A stretch of 64,000 nucleotides of DNA. Origin: Dendrosporobacter quercicolus. GTDB taxonomy: Bacteria; Bacillota; Negativicutes; DSM-1736; Dendrosporobacteraceae. The notes below the pieces were generated by a model that made no database searches, was not told where the DNA came from, and saw only the letters and a list, made by a program, of their open reading frames with translations. The stretch spans positions 1 through 64,000 of the forward strand of contig NZ_FNHB01000013.1 in NCBI RefSeq assembly GCF_900104455.1, read 5' to 3'. A program made the translations under genes and the position numbers. Positions 49,536 to 56,658 of this stretch are shown piece by piece; positions within the stretch are counted from its first letter, which is position 1, and the number at the start of each line of letters is the position of its first letter.

Positions 49536-51497
49536 CTAGCGCGGTTCAAAATATACTGTAATTTCATCGCCGGGATTAACAACTGCGTTTGCGGGCAAGC
49601 TTTGTTCCACTGCCACGCCGGTACCAACCGGAATTATGCTCAAGCCCAATGCGCTCAACTCATCAGCAGCCTGCCGCATGCTTTTTCCGGTTAAGGACGG
49701 AACAGCAACCTTGCCTGGCGGTACGTTGACCGGCGGCGGACTGGCCGGCGGCGGCTCAACCGGTCTGGCTACAGGCGCTGTGTTTTCTCCTTGCGGGATA
49801 ATATCGAGATATCTTAGGACTTGTCCCAGAATTTCGCTGGCCACTGGCGCAGCGACCTGGCCTCCGTAATACAGACCGTCAGGGTCATCAATAATTACCA
49901 AAATTGCGACCTGTGGCTGTTCCACGGGCGCAAAACCGGCAAAAGAGGCAATATAATGCCCGGCCTGATAACCCCGGCCATCTTCCCGCAGTTTTTCGGC
50001 AGTGCCTGTTTTTCCTGCAATCCGGTAACCTTTAACAGCAGCCGGCTTGCCGCCGCCTTCGGATACCACCTTTTCTAACAGCATGGTCAGAGTTCGCGCT
50101 GTTTCCGGACTGACGGCCTGCCGGACAGGCTGAACCTCAGTAGCGCTGTATACTGAGCCGTCAGTATATTTTATTTCTCTGATAATGTGGGGCTTTACCA
50201 GCACACCGTCATTGGCAATCGCAGCAATGGCGGTAATCAGCTGCAGGGGCGTTACCGCGATGCTTTGCCCAATCGACATTGTCGCAATATCGGAAGGACG
50301 CATCTCATCAGGATTAAACAGTATTCCTACTTCCTCACCAGGCAGATCAATGCCGGTAGCTTGCCCAAAGCCGAACAGCCGGGCATAGCTCGTCAGCTTG
50401 GCTGCCCCCAGCCTCATTCCGACTTCGACAAAACCGGTATTAATAGAATTTTTGATTACATCCAAAAAAGTTATATTCCCGTAGCTTTCATCACTCCAAT
50501 TCTTAATACGGCGACCGGATACCTCAATAAAGCCGCTGTCCTTAAATCTTTCCTCAGGCCTGACCAGCCCCTCCTGGAGCGCCGCCGCGGCTACGATTGC
50601 CTTAAAGGTCGAACCTGGTTCGTACACAACCGATACCGCCCGGTTTTTCCAATCCTTGGCATCATAGCGATAAAAATAGTTAGGATTATAGGTAGGCCGG
50701 CTGGTCATAGCCAGAATATCACCGTTGCGGGGATCCATTATAATTACCGCGGCGCTTTGCGCCTTGGTAGTGTCCATTGCCTTATCCAACGCCTTTTCAA
50801 CAATAAATTGGATATTACTGTCCAGCGTGAGATGAATGCTTTTCCCCTGCCTGGGTGCAGCAAACGTAAATATCGAATGAAATATGGGCAGTCCGCGGTT
50901 GTCGGTAATAACGGCTTGCTCCGACAAATCGCCTTTAATAACCTTATCCATCACCAGTTCTATTCCATCCAGCCCCACATCATCAGTGCCGACAAAGCCT
51001 AATACCTGAGCCGCCAGACTATCATTAGGATAATAGCGCTTACTCTCTTCCAGAAACCCCAAACCTCTGATATCATGTTCCTGAATAAGCGAGTTCAGCT
51101 TTTTTGCAACTTCAGGTTCCAGCATGCGCTGCAGCCAGATAAATCTGCCGCCGCGATCAAGCCGCTCCTTGATCTGCTCCGCTTTCATATCAAGCACCGG
51201 GGCCAGCAGAGCGGCAATGGTATCAGCATCTTTATTCAAATGTTCCGGATCGGCATACAAAGACTTGGTTAAACTGCTTATCGCCAGTTCACGCCCTTGA
51301 CGGTCGTATATGGCGCCGCGCGGCGACTGCAGTGTTTTACGTTCTTTGAGCTGGTTTTGCACTTTGGCCGACAACTGATCGCCATCCACAAACTGAATCC
51401 AGGCAATTCGTCCGCCTAACACTAAAATCAATACGAACATGAATGATATAAAAACAGCGATTCTGCGCTGCAGCACAACTCCTGGAGCACCGGGCAT
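49536..51497 (-). CDS. SpoVD/FtsI-type penicillin-binding protein with PASTA domain
   Basis: 653 residues from ATG 51497, with GAGAGG nine bases upstream. A short cytoplasmic tail and one membrane helix (about 10-30) precede a dimerisation domain and a class B transpeptidase: EPGSTFKAIVA (active serine), SINTGFVEVG and GKTGTAEK. A Pro-rich linker (EPPPASPPPVNVPP) leads to one C-terminal PASTA domain, KVAVPSLTGKSMRQAAD. It cross-links peptidoglycan, either at the septum or, as SpoVD, in the spore cortex. Isolation from the mra/dcw cluster favours the sporulation paralogue. Confidence 0.85.
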   Translation of the reverse strand: MPGAPGVVLQRRIAVFISFMFVLILVLGGRIAWIQFVDGDQLSAKVQNQLKERKTLQSPRGAIYDRQGRELAISSLTKSLYADPEHLNKDADTIAALLAPVLDMKAEQIKERLDRGGRFIWLQRMLEPEVAKKLNSLIQEHDIRGLGFLEESKRYYPNDSLAAQVLGFVGTDDVGLDGIELVMDKVIKGDLSEQAVITDNRGLPIFHSIFTFAAPRQGKSIHLTLDSNIQFIVEKALDKAMDTTKAQSAAVIIMDPRNGDILAMTSRPTYNPNYFYRYDAKDWKNRAVSVVYEPGSTFKAIVAAAALQEGLVRPEERFKDSGFIEVSGRRIKNWSDESYGNITFLDVIKNSINTGFVEVGMRLGAAKLTSYARLFGFGQATGIDLPGEEVGILFNPDEMRPSDIATMSIGQSIAVTPLQLITAIAAIANDGVLVKPHIIREIKYTDGSVYSATEVQPVRQAVSPETARTLTMLLEKVVSEGGGKPAAVKGYRIAGKTGTAEKLREDGRGYQAGHYIASFAGFAPVEQPQVAILVIIDDPDGLYYGGQVAAPVASEILGQVLRYLDIIPQGENTAPVARPVEPPPASPPPVNVPPGKVAVPSLTGKSMRQAADELSALGLSIIPVGTGVAVEQSLPANAVVNPGDEITVYFEPR

Positions 51498-51655
51498 AAA
51501 ACTCAACCTCTCAAAATTATTATATTAGCATATTCGTGCCAAAGGATGATTTTCCCTTTACAAAAATATCCCCTTAATCAGCCAGAAGTCGACCGGCTTT
51601 GCAGGGCAATAAAAAAACACCCCGCTCAAACCGCGAAGAAGCACCAAAGAAGGCG

Positions 51656-51707
51656 ATAATAAAATGAGGTGTCTTAGCGCGCTCTTAAAGACACCTCATT
51701 TTATTAT
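51656..51707. terminator. Strong hairpin between HD-GYP and PBP genes
   Basis: A 20-bp stem (ATAATAAAATGAGGTGTCTT and complement) encloses a 12-base loop. Read on the minus strand it follows the HD-GYP gene by six bases and lies upstream of the PBP gene. Confidence 0.85.
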
Positions 51708-51712
51708 GCCTT

Positions 51713-52684
51713 CTATAACTTAAGCTTTTTATCCGCCTGACGGTAGTACATCATTTCAATAAATGCTTTACTGATCGCAGGGTCAAATTGGGAACCCGAA
51801 CACCGCCGGATTTCCGCAAAAGCCTCCCCCGGCGGATATGACTGCCGGTAACATCGTGCGCTGGTCATGGCATCAAAGGTATCGCACACCGCCAGCATCC
51901 GGCTAAACAAAGGAATTTCCAGACCGCTCAACCCTTCCGGATAGCCACTGCCGTCAAACCGCTCATGATGATGGCGAACCGCTCTGGCAATATCCTCAAA
52001 ACCGTTGATATTGGCCAGGATACTGGCGCCGATTGCAGAATGCTGCTGAATAATAGCAAATTCCTCCGCCGTCAGCCGGCCCGGTTTATTCAGAATATGC
52101 TCAGGAATGCCAATTTTCCCGATATCATGAACTAAACCGGCCAAATACACCCGCCCAACGATATGCTGGCCCATGCGCATATACTGGGCCAGTTCCAGCA
52201 TAAGTTCGGCTACGCCCTCGCTATGTTCCTTTGTATAGGAGTCGCGGGCGCCGATTGCCTCCGCAAAGGACCTGATGATACTCAGGTTGATATTATCCAG
52301 ATTGGCTTCAATTTTTTTGTATCTGTCAATATCAACATAATCGGCCAATACGTATTCCAGCTTTCCGGCCTCACCGGCGATAAGATAGGTATTGGTCAAA
52401 AACCATTTGTTGCGGCCTTGCACCGACAAATAACATTCCCGCCTGATCAGTTCTTTGCCAACCTTCATTGTCTCAATTAAAGGACTGTGTAATTGTCCGG
52501 ATATAGGATGTTTCTTTTGCTGCTGAATGACATCACATAATGAACTCCCAATAAAATCAACCTGCTCTTGCGCAAGCCATTGACAAATTGATTCGTTGGC
52601 GTAAATCACCGTATAATTGTGATCAATCATCAACCACCCCTGGCTCGAACCCGAGTCTATCACTTCAAGAATTTTCTCTCTCAC
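51713..52684 (-). CDS. PAS-HD-GYP cyclic di-GMP phosphodiesterase
   Basis: 323 residues from GTG 52682-52684, behind GATGGAGG. A longer start would lie in the riboswitch terminator, so I reject it. A PAS-like sensor domain (about 10-120) is followed by an HD-GYP domain (about 135-320) with EHSEGVAEL, LVHDIGKIGIP (HD at 186-187) and HHERFDGSGYPEGL (GYP at 247-249), the features of active c-di-GMP phosphodiesterases. It would lower c-di-GMP. Transcription is controlled by a c-di-GMP-I riboswitch and terminator directly upstream. Confidence 0.92.
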   Translation of the reverse strand: MREKILEVIDSGSSQGWLMIDHNYTVIYANESICQWLAQEQVDFIGSSLCDVIQQQKKHPISGQLHSPLIETMKVGKELIRRECYLSVQGRNKWFLTNTYLIAGEAGKLEYVLADYVDIDRYKKIEANLDNINLSIIRSFAEAIGARDSYTKEHSEGVAELMLELAQYMRMGQHIVGRVYLAGLVHDIGKIGIPEHILNKPGRLTAEEFAIIQQHSAIGASILANINGFEDIARAVRHHHERFDGSGYPEGLSGLEIPLFSRMLAVCDTFDAMTSARCYRQSYPPGEAFAEIRRCSGSQFDPAISKAFIEMMYYRQADKKLKL

Positions 52685-52720
52685 AGCGCCGGCGCCTCCA
52701 TCTTTTGTAGATAGGAACAT

Positions 52721-52747
52721 AAAAAAGACCAGTGCTAAGCCCTGGTC
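52721..52747 (-). terminator. Riboswitch expression-platform terminator
   Basis: On the minus strand GACCAGGGC, TTA and GCACTGGTC form a stem-loop followed by six T. It lies between the c-di-GMP aptamer and the GTG start, so it is a likely ligand-controlled terminator. Confidence 0.85.
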
Positions 52748-52790
52748 TTCTGATCTCCATCCATGCAAACATCTCAGCACTTGGCTAAAA

Positions 52791-52864
52791 TGGCGGCTTG
52801 GCGGTCATAGACAACGTCCTTAGACCCATAGCTTTGCGTCCTTGCCTTTCAGCAAGTTTGCCTA
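52791..52864 (-). ncRNA. Cyclic di-GMP-I (GEMM) riboswitch
   Basis: The minus strand carries the GEMM core in order: GGCAAAC, GAAA tetraloop hairpin (CTTGCTGAAAGGCAAG), GGACGCAAAGC, GGGTCTAAGG and the downstream ATGACCGCC/GCCGCC arm. The conserved GACGCAAAGC and the tetraloop-receptor arrangement are decisive. A promoter lies about 55 bases upstream and an intrinsic terminator about 45 bases downstream. The regulated gene is an HD-GYP phosphodiesterase, so the switch can form a feedback loop. Confidence 0.9.
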
Positions 52865-52918
52865 AATATTTAAAATTCAGCATAATAGTATGGCAGAACA
52901 ACTCGTATCCTGACATTA

Positions 52919-52948
52919 ATTGTAGAATATTACCATAATAATTGTCAA
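52919..52948 (-). promoter_or_regulatory. SigA-type promoter of the riboswitch transcript
   Basis: On the minus strand TTGACA (52948-52943) and TACAAT (52924-52919) are separated by 18 bases. The predicted start near 52912 lies about 50 bases before the aptamer. Confidence 0.7.
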
Positions 52949-53132
52949 TATTTTTAATTTTACCATTTCCCCCAGTTAGTGGGATATGCTTATTTCTCCG
53001 CCAGTGCCGCTTACCTGTTAAACGATCAAGCCGGTGCTGAAAAAGTGGCACAGGGACTTAGCCCCGCTATAAAATAAGATTGAAAAGAGCAGAAAAACAT
53101 ATTAAGATAAATTCAGATAAATAAAGGCTGGA

Positions 53133-53591
53133 ATGGTGATAAAGATGGATGCTGTTGATATTAGAATATTAAAGCTGCTGCAAAGAAATGCCCGGAGTAC
53201 AATATCCGACCTGAGCACTGGTGTCGGCATGTCAATGCCGGCCGTCAGCGAACGCTTAAAAAAACTCGAAGCATCGGGAATTATTAAGCAATATTGCGCT
53301 ATTTTGAATCCGCAGCTCTTAAATAAGCAGCTTATGGCTCTTATGTTCATCAGTTTGGAACATCCGCGTTTTCATGATTCGTTCGCCGATTTTGTTAAAC
53401 AGGAGACGGAGGTTCAGGAATGTTATTCCATTGCCGGTGATTATGACTACTCCCTGAAAGTTATCACGGCAAATACGCTTTCGCTCGAACAGTTGCTAAA
53501 CAAGATTAAAACCTTGCCGGGCATTCAAAAAACAAAAACAATTGTAGTATTATCGACCATTACTGACCGCCCGTCGGTTACACCTGATTGA
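53133..53591 (+). CDS. Lrp/AsnC-family transcriptional regulator
   Basis: 152 residues: an N-terminal winged helix (DIRILKLLQRNARSTISDLS, then SMPAVSERLKKLEASGII) and a C-terminal RAM domain with AGDYDYSLKVITANTLSLE, which binds small effectors such as amino acids. The ATG at 53133 has AAAGG five bases upstream; a second ATG four codons later is also possible. The gene is single and its target is unknown. It shares a terminator with the convergent small gene. Confidence 0.87.
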   Translation: MVIKMDAVDIRILKLLQRNARSTISDLSTGVGMSMPAVSERLKKLEASGIIKQYCAILNPQLLNKQLMALMFISLEHPRFHDSFADFVKQETEVQECYSIAGDYDYSLKVITANTLSLEQLLNKIKTLPGIQKTKTIVVLSTITDRPSVTPD

Positions 53592-53723
53592 GCGGCCGCC
53601 TTGCCATGAACGCCGCGGCCCTAACCGAATCTGCACGGGAGTTTGTTCGGATATAACCGGCAGTCTGCCCGCGCCGGCAGTAAGCAAAATCAACTTATGC
53701 CTGCGGTCAGTTCTCCGCAGAAC

Positions 53724-53764
53724 GCAAAACGCCGCTACAGAAATCAATCTGCAGCGGCGTTTGC
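53724..53764. terminator. Bidirectional terminator
   Basis: GCAAAACGCCGCT and AGCGGCGTTTGC pair with an inner CAGA/TCTG stem. It sits between the Lrp gene and the convergent small gene ending at 53787. Confidence 0.8.
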
Positions 53765-53786
53765 ACAAGGCGGATGTATTAAGCTA

Positions 53787-53903
53787 TCAGCAAGTTGGTG
53801 AACAGTCATCCTCGTTGCAGAAGAAAATCAACAGGATAATGATAATAATAATGATCCACCAACTACCTTTGCCACCGCCACCACCAAAGCGACCAAATCC
53901 CAT
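53787..53903 (-). CDS. 38-residue glycine-rich small membrane protein
   Basis: AAGGAGGAGTCGTA precedes an ATG and a 38-codon frame. It reads MGFGRFGGGGGKGSWW, then a hydrophobic helix rich in Ile and Leu (about 17-28), then a short acidic tail with two cysteines. YjcZ-type sporulation peptides have a similar Gly-rich start and one helix, but the match is loose. Confidence 0.6.
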   Translation of the reverse strand: MGFGRFGGGGGKGSWWIIIIIIILLIFFCNEDDCSPTC

Positions 53904-54140
53904 TACGACTCCTCCTTTGGAGTTAATTTATTTTGGCTACCGTATCCTATGATGCTGGCGGCATAGTTGCTACTCACCGGCAATAAAATTATCATGTTGC
54001 AACCGCTGTCGGGCACAACTTCCGGCAGCTTGCCACAAGCAGGACAGACCTTGCTGTCAGTCTTAACCGGCGCTTGCTTTATGGTAAACTTTTTGCCTGT
54101 CAATGCATAGGATATGGTAAACCAGATAGGAGGAGTTAAT

Positions 54141-54260
54141 ATGATGACATGGGCGATCGTCATAGTAATCATATTAGCCTTGTTGTCAAATTTTTGGATT
54201 TGGCTTATTCTTGCAGTTCTGGCAATTGTTTTCTGGCTGTTTTATAGAGAGTTGTTTTAG
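54141..54260 (+). CDS. 39-residue hydrophobic peptide
   Basis: AGGAGGAGTTAAT precedes tandem ATG codons and a 39-codon frame. The product is almost wholly hydrophobic with two stretches (MTWAIVIVIILALLSNFWI and IWLILAVLAIVFWLF) and a positive C-terminal YREL. It may be a small membrane or toxin-like peptide. The strong hairpin at 54324-54372 follows. No family recognised. Confidence 0.55.
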   Translation: MMTWAIVIVIILALLSNFWIWLILAVLAIVFWLFYRELF

Positions 54261-54323
54261 CGGGCCGCGCCGAGATGCCAGCCGCAGCTGATTTGGGCAG
54301 ACAAGGCAAGCTGCCTCATAATA

Positions 54324-54372
54324 TTAGGAACCCATAGTCTCCGGCAGCCAGCCGGAGACTATGGGTTCCTAA
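54324..54372. terminator. Very strong bidirectional terminator
   Basis: A 22-bp perfect stem (TTAGGAACCCATAGTCTCCGGC and complement) closes on AGCCA. It overlaps the stop of the holin-like gene at 54369 and follows the hydrophobic peptide gene. Confidence 0.85.
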
Positions 54373-54704
54373 TCATGTAAATTGGGTGTACCGGTAGACT
54401 CTTGCATTTTCCTGATGGCTGCTACCTCAATATCAATGATCCAGCCAATAAGCACTGCCGGGATAAAAGCCTTCCGCCAGCCTAAAATATCCTTGATATG
54501 CTGAATTGCCAAACGTCGTTTTTCCGAATTCTCCATACTATCGGCAAACTTATCAAGTTCAAAAATTATACTCCGGATATTCTCTTTGAGCTTGCTTTCC
54601 GGAAGCCTGCTAAACAGCACAAATAGCGTCATTGCCAAAGCATTGGCCGCCAGCAGCGCTCCGCCAGTCCAGATAAAAAATTGTAGCTCACTGGAAAACG
54701 GCAT
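54369..54704 (-). CDS. Small membrane protein, possibly holin-like
   Basis: 111 residues with one N-terminal helix (about 5-30), a charged helical stretch (ENIRSIIFELDKFADS) and a second region RKAFIPAVLIGWIIDIEVAAIRK. The C-terminal part loosely recalls LLH-type phage holins. No lysin or phage gene is beside it. The ATG has GGGAGGG nine bases upstream. I list it as a membrane protein of unknown role. Confidence 0.5.
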   Translation of the reverse strand: MPFSSELQFFIWTGGALLAANALAMTLFVLFSRLPESKLKENIRSIIFELDKFADSMENSEKRRLAIQHIKDILGWRKAFIPAVLIGWIIDIEVAAIRKMQESTGTPNLHD

Positions 54705-54808
54705 GCAAATGCGCCCTCCCTTGTTAACATTGCTTCTATATTATGTTATGCCAGCCGGCTAGCTGATGCTATCCCGCCCGGAAATTTGCTCAGCACATAA
54801 AAACAACA

Positions 54809-54829
54809 CCTGCGGCTAAATGCCGCAGG
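54809..54829 (-). terminator. Terminator of the exonuclease gene
   Basis: CCTGCGGC and its complement enclose TAAAT; on the minus strand a short T-rich stretch follows. It lies about 20 bases after the 54849 stop. Confidence 0.6.
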
Positions 54830-54848
54830 CGTAAATGCAGAACCCAGT

Positions 54849-55409
54849 TTAATATTCGCCGCTAAAAAGATCTATAGCTTTAGGCCCGGCTTTAGCGGCC
54901 ACACGATAAATTTCGACGTTTGCCGGGCCGGCCCGCAGAATAATTTCAGCGCAGGCATTGGCGTCGCTAGCTGCGTCATGATGATTCAGGGGAATGTTCA
55001 GGTAAGCGGCAACGGTTGAAAGCTTGTGATTTCTTAGCTTTGGCCAGGCTTTTCGCGCGGTTTCCACTGAATCAATGACGTAAAGCTCGGGAACTGGCAA
55101 TTGATAATAGTCAAGCGTTTCCGTTAACACGGTGATATCGAATTCCGCATTATGCGCCGCCAAAATCTGATACTCAACATAAGGTTTGACTTCCGTCCAA
55201 ATATCAGCGAAAACAGGCTGATCCTTAACCATGCGGTAAGTAATCCCATGCAAGTCCGAAAAGGTAAAAACTTTCGACGGAGGTTTGATCAACCAGGATT
55301 TTCTGGCAACAATTTTGCCGTCGCTTACCACAGCCACCCCTAACTGGCAGGCGCTATTGCTTTGATGGTTGGCTGTTTCAAAATCAATTGCGGTAAAACT
55401 TTCACGCAC
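54849..55409 (-). CDS. DnaQ-like 3'-5' exonuclease (DEDDh)
   Basis: 186 residues of the RNase T/DnaQ fold. Metal-binding acids are AIDFETA (Asp and Glu), HNAEFDITVL (Asp) and HHDAASDANACAE (final His and Asp). It resembles epsilon-type proofreading exonucleases or free-standing YprB/DinG-like nucleases; the partner cannot be told. The start is GTG 55409 behind GGGGAGG. Single gene with its own terminator. Confidence 0.85.
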   Translation of the reverse strand: MRESFTAIDFETANHQSNSACQLGVAVVSDGKIVARKSWLIKPPSKVFTFSDLHGITYRMVKDQPVFADIWTEVKPYVEYQILAAHNAEFDITVLTETLDYYQLPVPELYVIDSVETARKAWPKLRNHKLSTVAAYLNIPLNHHDAASDANACAEIILRAGPANVEIYRVAAKAGPKAIDLFSGEY

Positions 55410-55643
55410 GTTTATCCTCCCCTTTGCCTGATTTTAAAAAAGCGGTAATTCAGACCAGCCTTTCAGGCAATTGAACCTGCGGCGAAAAGCAATACTACAT
55501 ATTTCCTTATTATTTATCGAATTTCCTGTGCGGCCAGTAAATAAAATTCCGGGGGGCGCTGCTGGTTAAATTGTCTTACCTTAAGCCAAAGGAGCCGGCC
55601 GCCGTCTACCGCTTGCCGCTCCTTACCCGGGAGGACGTCATTC

Positions 55644-55724
55644 GTGAAAAAAGCGCATGGGATACTCTTTCTGGCGGGGTTCGCTGGTTGTCCTGGCGGA
55701 AGCTTCTCGGCCTTTGGCAGCTAA
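55644..55724 (+). CDS. 26-codon signal-peptide-like frame (doubtful)
   Basis: GGGAGG precedes a GTG and a 26-codon frame that starts VKKAHGILFLAGFAGCPGG, like the beginning of a lipoprotein, and then stops. It may be a truncated gene remnant or a chance frame. The stretch 55410-55877 otherwise holds only the dyad at 55741-55785. Confidence 0.25.
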   Translation: MKKAHGILFLAGFAGCPGGSFSAFGS

Positions 55725-55740
55725 AGCAGCATAGCATTAT

Positions 55741-55785
55741 ACAACAATCGTCCGCCGGCTGTGCTGTCCGGCGGACGATTGTTGT
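55741..55785. terminator. Strong inverted repeat downstream of the ABC operon
   Basis: ACAACAATCGTCCGCCGG and its exact complement enclose a nine-base loop. It lies about 90 bases beyond the ABC ATPase stop on the minus strand and is a likely terminator. Confidence 0.65.
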
Positions 55786-55877
55786 TCAGTGATGCAATTA
55801 CAAAATGCCCGGATGTTAACAAGCATTCATTCCATACACCCACGGAGCGCGACCCGGTGCTGCCGTTTGAGCGCTGA

Positions 55878-56645
55878 CTAGTCATTGCCGTACAGGCTTT
55901 GCGCACTGGTATTCATCTGGTATTCAATCAGTTCCTTATATTTTCCGCCAATTTCCGAAACCGGCCGGACAAACACCCGCGAAGGTTCGCCTTCCTCCAC
56001 AATACTGCCTTGATCCATTAGCACGATCCGGTCAGCTACCCGCAGCGCAAACGGCAGCTCATGAGTTACCACAATCATGCCGCTGGCCCGGTTGCGGGCC
56101 AAGTCCTCCATGACGACCAGCACTTCCCGCACCAAAATGGGATCAAGAGAGGCCGTAGGCTCATCCCACAGCATAAGCTCGGGCTCATAGGCCAAAGCCC
56201 TGGCAATGCCGACCCGCTGCTGCTGACCGCCGGACAACTCCCCCGGCTTATGCTGCAAATGACTCTCCAAGCCAACCTTGGTCAGCGCTTCAACCGCCTT
56301 ATCCCGGGCGGTGTCCTGCTGCATTCCGCTCATCACCATGCCCAGCATAACATTTTCCAAAGCAGTTAAACGGCCAATCAGGTTAAAGTGCTGAAAAACA
56401 AAGCCAATGCGTTTGCGGACATCGCGCAGCTCATCCGCATTCAGCCCAATCACATTGACGCCGTTAAGCAGGACAGAGCCTTCGTCAGGCTCAATCAGGC
56501 GGTTGATGACGCGGATAGCTGTCGACTTACCGCAGCCTGACGGTCCCATCAGCACGACTGTTTCCCCTTTGCCGACCGTAAGACTGAATTGCCGGACAGC
56601 GACCAAACTGCCAAATTGTTTATAGAGATTTTGTACAGTAAGCAT
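55878..56645 (-). CDS. ABC transporter ATPase, GlnQ-like
   Basis: 255 residues: Walker A GPSGCGKST, Q-loop FVFQHFNLIGRLTALEN, signature LSGGQQQRVGIARAL, Walker B LMLWDEPTASLDP and switch His in VTHELPF. Sequence class is that of amino-acid uptake ATPases. It is the second gene after the large permease (56659), separated by 13 bases, with no substrate-binding protein or ordinary amino-acid permease beside it. The pair therefore forms an unusual transporter or mechanotransmission system. Confidence 0.85.
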   Translation of the reverse strand: MLTVQNLYKQFGSLVAVRQFSLTVGKGETVVLMGPSGCGKSTAIRVINRLIEPDEGSVLLNGVNVIGLNADELRDVRKRIGFVFQHFNLIGRLTALENVMLGMVMSGMQQDTARDKAVEALTKVGLESHLQHKPGELSGGQQQRVGIARALAYEPELMLWDEPTASLDPILVREVLVVMEDLARNRASGMIVVTHELPFALRVADRIVLMDQGSIVEEGEPSRVFVRPVSEIGGKYKELIEYQMNTSAQSLYGND

Positions 56646-56658
56646 ATTCTCACCTTGC

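Noticed and set aside
34758-51707. Shared AGGTGTCT core of the hairpins at 34758 and 51656 as a repeat family
   Set aside because: Only nine to ten bases are shared and loops differ; both are explained as ordinary terminators, so a family is not supported.
53906-54172. Minus-strand frame of about 89 codons with a CPACG pair
   Set aside because: It lacks a ribosome site, starts in a region that looks like a promoter, and overlaps the starts of two small genes that do have good signals.
55571-55792. Plus-strand frame of 73 codons
   Set aside because: It reads through the perfect hairpin at 55741-55785 and is overlapped by a better-signalled short frame; no family pattern.
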